From assembly GCF_000223375.1 (NCBI RefSeq), contig NC_017386.1:196001-260000 (forward strand): a stretch of DNA of 64,000 nt. The letters run 5' to 3'. The translations under genes were made by a program, and so were the position numbers. The stretch comes from Ketogulonicigenium vulgare WSH-001. Its GTDB lineage: Bacteria; Pseudomonadota; Alphaproteobacteria; Rhodobacterales; Rhodobacteraceae. Shown here piece by piece: positions 16,882 through 24,854 of the stretch. The notes under the pieces are model-generated. The model did no database searches. It was not told the origin of the DNA and was given only the letters and a program-made list of their open reading frames with translations. Within the stretch, counting starts at the first letter, position 1. Every line of letters begins with the position of its first letter.

Positions 16882-17937
16882 ATGACCCCCATTACCCCTT
16901 CGGCCGTCTCGGTGCAGGATCTGCAAATCCGCTACGGCAATGCCACCGTCATCAACGGCCTGAACCTTGAAATCGCGCCGCGCGAATTTCTGGTGCTGCT
17001 TGGGCCATCGGGCTGCGGAAAATCGACGCTGCTGAACGCCATTGCGGGGCTGAACGATGTCGCGGGCGGCCAGATCCATATCTCGGGCAAGAATGTCACC
17101 TGGGCTGAACCCAAGGATCGCGGCATCGGTATGGTGTTCCAATCCTATGCCCTTTACCCGCGCATGAGCGTCGAAAAGAACCTGACCTTTGGCCTGCGCG
17201 TTGCAGGCATGGCCAAGGACGAGATCGCCCGCCGCCTCGAACATGCCTCGAAGCTGCTGCACCTCGACCAGCTCTTGCACCGCAAACCCGCCGAGCTATC
17301 GGGCGGCCAGCGTCAGCGCGTCGCCATCGGCCGCGCGCTGGTGCGCGAGGTGGATGTGTTCTTGTTCGACGAGCCGCTGTCGAATTTGGACGCCAAACTG
17401 CGTAACGAGCTGCGGATCGAGATCAAAAAGCTGCACCAATCGCTGGGCAACACCATGATCTATGTCACCCACGACCAGACCGAGGCGATGACCTTGGCTG
17501 ATCGGATCGCCATCATGCGCGACGGCGTGATCCAGCAGCTTGCCACCCCGGCCGAGGTCTATCACCGCCCCGCCAACCTGTTCGTTGCGGGCTTTATCGG
17601 TGCGCCCGCGATGAATTTCATCAGCGGCCAGATCACCGCGGATGGCCAGTTCACCAGCGGCGCGCTGTCGGTGCCACTTCGCCGCAGCTTGCCCGCAGGT
17701 CCCGCGACATTGGGCATCCGCCCCGAACATATTACCCCCGGTGGCACAACGCTGTCCGGCACGGTGACGGTGGTCGAGCCGATGGGCGCCGATACGGTCG
17801 TCTGGTTCGATTGCGCCGGTCAGCAAATGTCGCTGCGTGTGATGGGCGATAGCGATTTGCAGCCCGGCCAAACCATCGGCGCCACTTTCGACACCGCCCA
17901 TGCCTCGCTGTTCGATGCGCAGGGCGACCGGCTTTAA
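16882..17937 (+). CDS. ABC sugar transporter ATP-binding subunit (MalK/UgpC type)
   Basis: 351 residues. Walker A is [11 protein letters not shown] (about 39-49), the signature is LSGGQRQRVAIGRAL, Walker B is DVFLFDEPLSNLDA, and the switch histidine is in YVTHDQTEAMTLAD. A C-terminal MOP-like/TOBE domain (after about residue 235) is present, as in MalK-type subunits. It energises the importer formed by the two preceding permeases. All catalytic motifs look intact. The GMC oxidoreductase gene follows after 19 bp in the same operon. Confidence 0.93.
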   Translation: MTPITPSAVSVQDLQIRYGNATVINGLNLEIAPREFLVLLGPSGCGKSTLLNAIAGLNDVAGGQIHISGKNVTWAEPKDRGIGMVFQSYALYPRMSVEKNLTFGLRVAGMAKDEIARRLEHASKLLHLDQLLHRKPAELSGGQRQRVAIGRALVREVDVFLFDEPLSNLDAKLRNELRIEIKKLHQSLGNTMIYVTHDQTEAMTLADRIAIMRDGVIQQLATPAEVYHRPANLFVAGFIGAPAMNFISGQITADGQFTSGALSVPLRRSLPAGPATLGIRPEHITPGGTTLSGTVTVVEPMGADTVVWFDCAGQQMSLRVMGDSDLQPGQTIGATFDTAHASLFDAQGDRL

Positions 17938-17956
17938 GCCAGAATTAGGACGTATC

Positions 17957-19588
17957 ATGACCAACGCAACTTACGACGTCATCGTCGTTGGCTCGGGCGC
18001 GGCGGGCTCGTTCGCCGCCCGGGAATTGACCGCACAGGGGCTGAAAACCCTGATCCTCGAGGCAGGCCCCGCGATCGGTGCCAAGGACTTTGATCCGGCC
18101 AAGAAATCGCCGGTGTCCGATATCAATATCTGGGAACGCGCCCGCGCCACATTGCGCGGTCAGGGCGTGCAGGCCCGCGCCGCGTTTTTCGCGCAGCGCG
18201 TGGCGCATTTCTTTGTCAACGACCGCAAGAACCCCTACACCACCCCCAAAGACGCGCCCTTCCTGTGGATACGTGGCCGCCAAACGGGTGGCCGTTTGCA
18301 CAGTTTTGGCCGCGTGTTGCTGCGCTGGACGGATGACGATTTCCGCACCCAGACCCGCACCGGCAAGGGCAAGGACTGGCCGATTTCCTACGCGGATCTG
18401 GCCCCCTATTACACCGAGGTCGAGGAAACCCTTGGCCTTTATGGCCGCACCGAGGGGATCGAGACCTTTCCCGATGGCAGTTACGCGCATCAGGCGCAAT
18501 ATTCCCCCCCCGAGGAGGATTTCAAAGCCACGGTCGAGCGCAAATTCCCCGGTCGCCGTGTGACGACATGGCGCTATATCGCGCCTGAACGGATGCCAAA
18601 ACAGCTGCAAACCGCGCTGGACAGCGGATTGTTGACAGTTGTCAACAATGCGGTGGTTGCGCGCGTCGTGACCGATCCCGCCACAGGTTTGGCCAGCGGT
18701 GTCGAATATATCGACGCCGCCACAAAGGCCCGCCAGCATGTCAGCGCCAAGGCGGTTGTCCTGTGCGCCTCGGCCATTGAAAGCGTGCGGCTGCTGCTGA
18801 ATTCTTCCAATGCGCAGCATCCGAACGGGCTGGGCAACAGCTCGGGCACGCTGGGGCGGTATTTCATGGATCAACTGCCCTGCCTTGCGGTGGGCGAGGT
18901 TCCCGCCGCCACCGGCACGTTCAAGGATACGGCGGCGCCTGCGGATGAATTCTACAACCCCTCGGGCGGGATCTTTATTCCGCGCTTTGACCACAGCGCA
19001 AAGCCGCGCGGCGATTATTGCTTTCAGGGGTCGATTGGTCGCTATGGCACCGACGGCAAGCCCGCCCGCATGTCGTTCTTTGGCTTTGGCATGATGCAAC
19101 CCAGCGCCGATAACCGCATCACGCTGGACCGGGCAAAGCGCGATGCATGGGGCATTCCCGTGGCGCATATTCGCTGCGTCATGGGCGATGAGGATCGCAA
19201 GAACCTGCGCGGCCAGATCGATGCGCTGCAAGAGACGGTCGAGGGTGCGGGCGGCGCGTTCGAATTCATCGGCTCGCCGCTGGGTCTGCAGGAATTCGGC
19301 AAGGGCGCCTACCCCGAGGCTGATCCCTTTAGCCGCATGGTGTTCCGCCAGTGGTTTGGCCGCACGATGATCATGGGCGCTGCGATCCATGAAACGGGCG
19401 GTGCGCGCATGGGCGACAGCGCTGCGGATTCGGTGCTGAATGCGCATAACCAGTCGTGGGATGTGCCCAATCTGTATGTCACCGACGCCTCGGCCTTTGT
19501 CAGCAGCGGTGTCACCGGCACGACGCTGACGCTGATGGCGCTGACCGTGCGGGCCTGTCGCCATCTGGCCGCCTCACTGCGCAGCTAA
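17957..19588 (+). CDS. GMC-family FAD-dependent oxidoreductase
   Basis: 543 residues starting at MTNATYDVIVVGSGAAGS; the first 30 residues are the FAD-binding Rossmann loop. The middle has YFMDQLPC and related GMC segments. The C-terminus has the family's active-site block IHETGGARMGDSAADSVLN and the final FAD contact NLYVTDASAF. It has no signal peptide or Tat motif, so it acts in the cytoplasm, unlike membrane-bound gluconate or fructose dehydrogenases it otherwise resembles. Being last in a sugar-uptake operon with a TIM-barrel isomerase-like gene fits oxidation of an imported sugar or glycoside, possibly at C3. That assignment is inference. Confidence 0.88.
   Translation: MTNATYDVIVVGSGAAGSFAARELTAQGLKTLILEAGPAIGAKDFDPAKKSPVSDINIWERARATLRGQGVQARAAFFAQRVAHFFVNDRKNPYTTPKDAPFLWIRGRQTGGRLHSFGRVLLRWTDDDFRTQTRTGKGKDWPISYADLAPYYTEVEETLGLYGRTEGIETFPDGSYAHQAQYSPPEEDFKATVERKFPGRRVTTWRYIAPERMPKQLQTALDSGLLTVVNNAVVARVVTDPATGLASGVEYIDAATKARQHVSAKAVVLCASAIESVRLLLNSSNAQHPNGLGNSSGTLGRYFMDQLPCLAVGEVPAATGTFKDTAAPADEFYNPSGGIFIPRFDHSAKPRGDYCFQGSIGRYGTDGKPARMSFFGFGMMQPSADNRITLDRAKRDAWGIPVAHIRCVMGDEDRKNLRGQIDALQETVEGAGGAFEFIGSPLGLQEFGKGAYPEADPFSRMVFRQWFGRTMIMGAAIHETGGARMGDSAADSVLNAHNQSWDVPNLYVTDASAFVSSGVTGTTLTLMALTVRACRHLAASLRS
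18628..18649. repeat. parS-like palindrome inside the GMC oxidoreductase gene
   Basis: The arms ATTGTTGACA and TGTCAACAAT are perfect reverse complements around a GT centre. The 16-bp core GTTGACAGTTGTCAAC differs at one position from the parS-like core at 25865-ish (GTTGACAGCTGTCAAC). Such a long dyad inside a coding region is unusual and could be a second loading site for the RepB at 25874-26827. Function is inferred from similarity alone. Confidence 0.45.
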
Positions 19589-19591
19589 ACC

Positions 19592-20071
19592 CTAACCCCG
19601 CCTTGCCGCGTCGATGGCCGCAACATCTATCTTTTGCATGGTCATCATCGCGGCAAAGGCGCGGGCGGCTTCCTCGCCGCCTGCCATCATCGCCTCGGTC
19701 AGGGTGCGGGGGGTGATCTGCCACGAGACGCCCCACCTGTCCTTGCACCAGCCGCATTCACTTTCCTGCCCGCCATTGCCGACAATGGCGTTCCAATACA
19801 GGTCGGTTTCGGCCTGATCCTCGGTCAGGATCTGGAACGAGAACGCCTCGTCCTGTTTGAACACCGGGCCGCCGTTCAGGCCCATGCAGGGCACGCCCAT
19901 GACGGTGAAATTCACCACCAGCACCTCGCCCTTTTTGCCGGATGGATTGTCGCCCGGCGCGCGCTGGACGCTGTCCACCGTGGTGTCCGGAAAGACAGAG
20001 GCATAGAAATTGGCCGCCGCTTCGGCATCCTTGTCGAACCAGAGGCAGATGGTGTTTTTGGCGATAGACAT
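19592..20071 (-). CDS. VOC/PhnB-like glyoxalase-fold protein
   Basis: 159 residues from the ATG at 20071, preceded by GAGGAAGAAC. It begins AKNTICLWFDKDAEAAANFY and contains PCMGLNGGPVFKQDEAFSF and WGVSWQITPR, the pattern of the PhnB-like (3-demethylubiquinone-9 3-methyltransferase-like) VOC subfamily. These are small cytoplasmic proteins, usually of unknown substrate. It converges on the sugar operon with three bases between the stops, so it is a separate unit and not evidently tied to either neighbour. Confidence 0.88.
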   Translation of the reverse strand: MSIAKNTICLWFDKDAEAAANFYASVFPDTTVDSVQRAPGDNPSGKKGEVLVVNFTVMGVPCMGLNGGPVFKQDEAFSFQILTEDQAETDLYWNAIVGNGGQESECGWCKDRWGVSWQITPRTLTEAMMAGGEEAARAFAAMMTMQKIDVAAIDAARRG

Positions 20072-20136
20072 GTTCTTCCTCGCGCTAAACTGCAAAATGG
20101 GCCGGATATAGCGCCATTATAGCAGATTTTCACCCG

Positions 20137-21411
20137 TCAGGATATGGCCCGCACTCGGCGCAGCTTTGGCCCATCCGGCGGCGGCAGCCCCGCATGAAAG
20201 CGCAGCTCTGGCAGGCGCGCTTGCAGACGTGCGGCCGATTGGTTCAGGGCGGCGCTGACCTGCTGTGTGGCACCGCGCATATCGCCCGTGTCCAGCCAGA
20301 TCTCTAGCAGGTGGCTGCCGGTCTGGCGGGCGCGGTAATCGCGCACTTGGACCTGCGCGGTTGCGACAGCCTGCCGGATCACATCGGATGGCACCATGCG
20401 CCGCCCCCCCTGCCCTTCCCAGAACAGCATGTCATCGCAGCGCCCCTCGATCCGTGCGATCCGTGTGGTGGCGCAGCCACAGGCGCAAGGCGCGGGATCG
20501 GGCACCAGCACATCATCCAGGGCATAGCGCAGGATCGGCAGGCTTTCGCGCGTGAAATCGGTGATGATGGGGGAAAAGGCCCCGGTTGCGGCGTCCAGCA
20601 CTTTGCGATCGAAATGCACGAAGCGTTCGTTCAAGTGCAGGCTGCCATGCGGGCAGGTATAGGCCAGCACCCCTTCGGTGCATTGATAGACCTGATCGGG
20701 GGCGCGCCTGAATGCGGTGGTGATCAGGGCGGCATCCTCGGGGGACAGCACCTCGGCGACGGATATGATGCGCTGGGGCGCGATGTTCAAATCGCCTCTG
20801 ATCTGCGCCAGCGCAAGGTGGCGCAGCACCTGCGCGGGGGCGATCAGCACGGTGGGATGGGTCTGGGCAAGGCGCGGTAAGTGATCGGTAACCCCCGCCA
20901 GCAGATCGAAAAATGCGAACCGCACCAAGGGGTTGTTCAGGCTTTCATAAAGCGCGTTATTCGCGCGCAGAAAGAAGGCGATGCGCTGGCGCGCCAGCAG
21001 TGGACGCGGCCAGAACCGCCCGCACATGACAGCGGCCCATAGGCGGCGCTCATATGGGCTGGTCAGGAACAGCCCGCGCTGCCCCGAAGTGCCGGTCGAC
21101 AGGCCCACCGCCACATCGCCGATCAGGGGCGAGAAGTCGCGGCTTTCCTCGGCGCGGCGGGCGGTCTCGAGTGCCTGATCAAGGCTGATGCCGCGCGTGT
21201 TGATCGTGCAGAAATCCGCCATCAACGCGGGCTTGCTCATCAGCGGCCATTCATCCATCGGGCGGTCGGCGAAGGGGGCATAGAACGGCGCGCGCGGCAT
21301 GATATCGCGCCGCAGCCGCGCGAGCCCGCGCGCCTGATGCGCCTCAACCGCGGCGCGCGTGCGGAACCCCCTGCCCCAGCGGATCGCGGCAAAGGCGGCG
21401 GCGGGCGTCAT
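20137..21411 (-). CDS. Adenylate-forming enzyme, coenzyme F390 synthetase/PaaK-like
   Basis: 424 residues. I start at the ATG at 21411, which overlaps the hydrolase stop (ATGA). The ATP-binding P-loop is LSTGTSGQRGLFLT (about 104-117). Other parts are YQCTEGVLAYTCPHGSLHLN and a C-terminal half with RYALDDVLVPDP, CACGCATTRI and RCDDML, as in PaaK/F390 synthetase-like ligases (COG1541 type). Such enzymes adenylate a carboxylate. It is the last gene of a four-gene coupled operon with KAS III-, SDR- and MBL-type enzymes, so the substrate is probably the acid those enzymes make. Producing a thioester, ester or beta-lactone are all possible. Confidence 0.8.
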   Translation of the reverse strand: MTPAAAFAAIRWGRGFRTRAAVEAHQARGLARLRRDIMPRAPFYAPFADRPMDEWPLMSKPALMADFCTINTRGISLDQALETARRAEESRDFSPLIGDVAVGLSTGTSGQRGLFLTSPYERRLWAAVMCGRFWPRPLLARQRIAFFLRANNALYESLNNPLVRFAFFDLLAGVTDHLPRLAQTHPTVLIAPAQVLRHLALAQIRGDLNIAPQRIISVAEVLSPEDAALITTAFRRAPDQVYQCTEGVLAYTCPHGSLHLNERFVHFDRKVLDAATGAFSPIITDFTRESLPILRYALDDVLVPDPAPCACGCATTRIARIEGRCDDMLFWEGQGGRRMVPSDVIRQAVATAQVQVRDYRARQTGSHLLEIWLDTGDMRGATQQVSAALNQSAARLQARLPELRFHAGLPPPDGPKLRRVRAIS

Positions 21412-22208
21412 CCAAAGGCCTCGGTGCAATGCGACGGCCACATCCGCACATCGGGTCGCGCGGCCATGATGGTACGCAACGCATTGAACGTGTGCATATA
21501 TTCATCCGCATCGCCCAGTTGCGCCAACACCAGCCACGGCGGAGGCATGTTGTCGCGCAGGGCGGCGCGGCTCCACGCCGCATCGGCGATCAGGAAGTCG
21601 CGGCTGGCGGGGATGAACACACCGAATTGCCCATCGCCATGTCCCGGCAGCGGCACCGCCAGCAGGCTGCCATCGCCCATAATATCGTAAAACGGCCCCG
21701 CAAGCGCGCCAAACCCCGCCGGGGTCGGCACGGTTGCGCTATCCTCGATAAACCGGGGCGAGAGTTTCAGCAGGCGGCGGCGCAGCAGCTCGGGGCAGCC
21801 ACGGCGCAAAGTGGCAATCGGCCCGCCTTTGGCCATCGCCACCCATGCCGCGCGCGAGGTCAGCACCGGCGCCATCACGGGCAAATCGAACAGACCCGCG
21901 ACGTGGTCGGCATGCAGATGCGACAGGATCACCAGCGCGGGCGGCACATCGATCTGGCTGCACAGCTCCTCGGTCACGGGCAGCACGGCGGGGGTGGTGG
22001 CGCGATACAGCATTTCCGGAAAACACCGCGTCGATTGCCAGAACGCAACGCCATATCCGGTGTCGAACAGGATATCCCCTTGATCCGGATGGCGGATCAG
22101 CGCGGCCCCAGCGGGGAATTCCATTGGCATCAGCCCCGCATCACGGCGGCTGGCCAAGGCGGGCGCGCGGCAAAAGCCAACGCGCATAGGCACCAGATCA
22201 AGCGACAT
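21408..22208 (-). CDS. Metallo-beta-lactamase-fold hydrolase
   Basis: 266 residues. The metal-binding motif is SHLHADH (His97, His99, Asp101, His102), with further ligands likely in LPGHGDG and LIADAAW. The overall form (DILFDTGYG, then ILSHLHADHVAGL) resembles lactonases of the AHL-lactonase group and other thioester or lactone hydrolases. No signal peptide, so cytoplasmic. Its start lies 11 bp inside the epimerase gene and its stop overlaps the ligase start, so it is translated in step with both. In this operon it could hydrolyse a lactone or thioester intermediate; that is inference. Confidence 0.85.
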   Translation of the reverse strand: MSLDLVPMRVGFCRAPALASRRDAGLMPMEFPAGAALIRHPDQGDILFDTGYGVAFWQSTRCFPEMLYRATTPAVLPVTEELCSQIDVPPALVILSHLHADHVAGLFDLPVMAPVLTSRAAWVAMAKGGPIATLRRGCPELLRRRLLKLSPRFIEDSATVPTPAGFGALAGPFYDIMGDGSLLAVPLPGHGDGQFGVFIPASRDFLIADAAWSRAALRDNMPPPWLVLAQLGDADEYMHTFNALRTIMAARPDVRMWPSHCTEAFG

Positions 22209-23160
22209 AATCGCGCATCCCCTCAGTCAGTTCCACGCGCGGCACATAGCCAAGAGCGGCCCGTGCGGCGCTGATATCCAGCGTTAAACTTTTACCCAGC
22301 GAGGCCACCGCCTGCCGCGTCAGGATCGGCTCGACCTGCGGCAAAAACAGGTGGTGAAACCCCTCGAGCACCCCCGCAACCCCCATCGCGACGCCATAAG
22401 GCAGCGCGATCCGGCGCGGGTTTAGCCCCATCAAACGCGCCGCAACATCAACAAGTTCCGTGAAAGTATAGGCGACACCCGACGTCACGTTGAACACGCG
22501 GCCACCGATACCATCCGCGCGGCCCGCCAGAATTTGCGCCCGCGCCGCGTCGCTGACATGGGTCAGGTCGATCTGTGCCTGCCCGCCGTCGATCATCGGC
22601 ACCCTGCCCCGCCGCATGGCCGCCAGCAGGCGCGGCAGCAGTGACCGGTCGCCGCGTCCGTAAATCCCGCGCGGGCGCAGCGCGACGCAGGGCATGGCGG
22701 CGCTATTTGCGGCCAGCACCTGCGCCTCGGCCTCGGCCTTGGACGCCGCATAGAGGCTGGCGAAAATGGCGGGCAGCGGCGCGTCCTCGGCCAGATCAAA
22801 GCGGTCGGTGCCATCGGCATAGATGCTGGGGGACGAGGTGAAAACGAACCGCCCCACCCCTGCCGCGCGCGCGGCGTGCAAAAGTTGGGTCGTCGCGGTG
22901 ACATTGGTGGCGCGAAAGGCGGCCTCGGTGCCCCAGGCGGATGACAGCGCGGCGCAATGATGCACCACGTCGATGCCCTGCAGCGGGGGCGGCCCCTGGG
23001 TCAGATCGCCCACGATGAACTGCGCGCCCGCCGCCGCCAGCCCTGCACCGAACTGCGCATTGCGCCCCAGCGCCACGACCTGATCGCCCTCGGCCAGCAA
23101 TTGCAGCGCAATCTCATGCCCAAGGCAGCCCGTCGCGCCGGTGACCAGAACCCGCGCCAT
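22198..23160 (-). CDS. NAD(P)-dependent epimerase/dehydrogenase (extended SDR, OleD-like)
   Basis: 320 residues from the ATG at 23160, which shares one base with the synthase stop (TGATG). The Rossmann loop is VTGATGCLGHEIA (residues 6-18), the active-site Tyr137-x3-Lys141 is in LYAASKAEAE, and VVHHCAALSS is typical of extended SDRs of the 3-beta-hydroxysteroid dehydrogenase type. OleD, which reduces a beta-keto acid in olefin biosynthesis, belongs to the same group and also neighbours a KAS III-like gene. A reductive role on the synthase product is therefore attractive. Sugar epimerases share the fold, so the substrate is open. Confidence 0.85.
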   Translation of the reverse strand: MARVLVTGATGCLGHEIALQLLAEGDQVVALGRNAQFGAGLAAAGAQFIVGDLTQGPPPLQGIDVVHHCAALSSAWGTEAAFRATNVTATTQLLHAARAAGVGRFVFTSSPSIYADGTDRFDLAEDAPLPAIFASLYAASKAEAEAQVLAANSAAMPCVALRPRGIYGRGDRSLLPRLLAAMRRGRVPMIDGGQAQIDLTHVSDAARAQILAGRADGIGGRVFNVTSGVAYTFTELVDVAARLMGLNPRRIALPYGVAMGVAGVLEGFHHLFLPQVEPILTRQAVASLGKSLTLDISAARAALGYVPRVELTEGMRDYVA

Positions 23161-24170
23161 CAGTAACGCACCACCATGCCGCCAATCGACAGACCCGCCG
23201 ATGTGCCGATCAGCAGCGCCAGATCGCCGCGCTGTAGCCTTCCTGCCGCAACCGCATGATGCAGCGCATTCGGGATCGAGCTGGCGATCTGGTTGCCGCA
23301 TTCAGTATAGGTGCGCACGACCTTTTCCGCAGGCAGGCCAAGGCGCGCGAGGCCATGATCCAGTGCGCCGCCGCTGGCCTGATGCGGAATAATGCAGGCG
23401 ATATCAGACATTTCAACACCGGCGCTGTCCAGCAGCCGTGCCGTGAACCGTGGCAGGCGGCGCGCGGCATGGCGCCAGGCCTGCGGGCCGTCCATCTGGA
23501 AATAAAGGGCGCTGGCCTGTGCCGCGGGGGGCAGGCTGGCATATCCGGTGCCGCCGCCCGCAAGGACGCAGGCCCCCCTGCCCTCTCCGTAAGTCTCCAT
23601 GCGGCTGGCCAAAATGCCCGCCTCGCCTATGCCCAGCACGACCGCCGCCGCGCCATCGCCAAAGATGCAGGCGGTGTCGGGCACATTCCAATCAAGGCCG
23701 ACCGAGGCGATATCCGATGCAAAGACCAGCACATGCCGCGCGCGCCCCATTGCGATATACATCGCCGCCACATCCATCGCCTGCACGAACCCCAAACAGG
23801 TCGCATTCACATCAAAGGCCGCGATGCCCGAACGGCCCAGTCCAAGGCGATCCTGCACCAGCACGGCGGTCGAGGGGATGGCCTGCTCCATCACGCCGCA
23901 GCCGCCGATGATCAGATCGAGGTCGCTGGCCTCACGCCCTGCGGCTTGCAGCGCATCCCGCGCCGCTGCGGCGGCCATTTCGGATGTGCTTTCGCCCGCC
24001 CCCGCCACATGGCGGCTGGTCAGGCCGAATCGTGCGGCGACCGTGCCCTCGGGCCAGTTCAGACGCTGGTCGATCTGCGCCGAAGTCACTTTGTTTTGCG
24101 GCAGATAGCGCCCTGTTCCCAAAATGCGAAAGCCGTTTAGCCCCGCCCCGGTGGTCGTCATATCCAACAT
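23160..24170 (-). CDS. 3-oxoacyl-ACP synthase III-like (FabH/OleA-type) condensing enzyme
   Basis: 336 residues. The KAS III triad is complete: Cys125 in DVNATCLGF, His263 in IIPHQAS, and Asn293 in CGNQIASSIP. FGDGAAAVVLG is also typical. The ATG follows AAAGGTG. The enzyme should perform a decarboxylative or Claisen condensation of acyl thioesters in the cytoplasm. It is unlikely to be the housekeeping FabH: it is on a plasmid-like segment and heads an operon with SDR, MBL and adenylating enzymes. A specialised lipid or small metabolite is more likely. It is divergent from a TetR gene with shared operator-like repeats. Confidence 0.87.
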   Translation of the reverse strand: MLDMTTTGAGLNGFRILGTGRYLPQNKVTSAQIDQRLNWPEGTVAARFGLTSRHVAGAGESTSEMAAAAARDALQAAGREASDLDLIIGGCGVMEQAIPSTAVLVQDRLGLGRSGIAAFDVNATCLGFVQAMDVAAMYIAMGRARHVLVFASDIASVGLDWNVPDTACIFGDGAAAVVLGIGEAGILASRMETYGEGRGACVLAGGGTGYASLPPAAQASALYFQMDGPQAWRHAARRLPRFTARLLDSAGVEMSDIACIIPHQASGGALDHGLARLGLPAEKVVRTYTECGNQIASSIPNALHHAVAAGRLQRGDLALLIGTSAGLSIGGMVVRY

Positions 24171-24183
24171 GCAGCACCTTTAT

Positions 24184-24247
24184 GAACACTGTTCGCAAAC
24201 ACTTGACCAAAGCCGCGATCTTCGTCAAGAGTAAATAAACACCGTTC
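24184..24247. promoter_or_regulatory. Repeated operator-like motif between the synthase operon and tetR
   Basis: GAACACTGTTC (24184-24194) is a palindrome around a central C. A related copy, AAACACCGTTC (24237-24247), lies close to the tetR start, so AACACYGTTC occurs once near each divergent gene. The arrangement suggests that the TetR protein controls both its own gene and the synthase operon. Binding is inference. Confidence 0.5.
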
Positions 24248-24260
24248 AATAGGAGCGCAT

Positions 24261-24854
24261 ATGCCACGCCCCCGCCGCCAATCCCGCGAAGCGCTGCAAG
24301 CCACGATCCTTGCCGCCGCGCGTCACATTCTGGCGCAAGACGGGATTGCTGGCCTGTCGGCCCGCGCGATCGCCCGCGATATCGGCTATACGCCCGCCTC
24401 GATCTATACCGTGTTCGATTCCATGTCGGATCTGCTGATCGAGGTGAACCGCGACACGATTGCGCAACTGGCAAAGATGCTGGCACATCACGGCACCGCC
24501 GAGGCGCCCGAGGCTGGCCTGCGCGCCATGCTGCTGGGATACATCGCTTTTATGCGTGAAAACCGGGCGTTGTGGTACGCGTTTTTTGGCGGCCTGCGCG
24601 AGCGCGAGGAATTTCCGCCGTGGTTCACCGACAGTATCAGCAGTCTGATGGAAAGCATCGCGGCGATGCTGCGCGCCTATGCGCCGGCGTTGGATGACGC
24701 CACCGCGCTGCGGCATGCGGAACAGATCTATGCCGCGATCCATGGTGCGATTGCGCTGGATATCGACCGGCGGCTGGATCTGGTCACACGCCAAAGCGCC
24801 GAGGATCTGGCGCTGGCGGCGCTGGATGCGATGCTGGCGCGGCTTGGCGCGTGA
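24261..24854 (+). CDS. TetR-family transcriptional regulator
   Basis: 197 residues, with the ATG after AGGAGCGCAT. The N-terminal helix-turn-helix spans about residues 12-58 (ILAAARHILAQDGIAGLSAR, then ARDIGYTPASIYTVFDS). The C-terminal half is an all-helical ligand domain of the WHG type (FMRENRALWYAFFGGL). Its stop overlaps the start of the sulfotransferase (TGATG), so the two are co-expressed. It is divergent from the synthase operon across 90 bp that carry paired operator-like motifs. A repressor responding to an acyl or lipid ligand would fit the context. Confidence 0.9.
   Translation: MPRPRRQSREALQATILAAARHILAQDGIAGLSARAIARDIGYTPASIYTVFDSMSDLLIEVNRDTIAQLAKMLAHHGTAEAPEAGLRAMLLGYIAFMRENRALWYAFFGGLREREEFPPWFTDSISSLMESIAAMLRAYAPALDDATALRHAEQIYAAIHGAIALDIDRRLDLVTRQSAEDLALAALDAMLARLGA

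Noticed and set aside
24171..24260. Reading the synthase operon as housekeeping fatty-acid biosynthesis
   Set aside because: No acyl carrier protein, fabD or fabG is nearby; the partners are SDR, MBL and ligase genes under a dedicated TetR.
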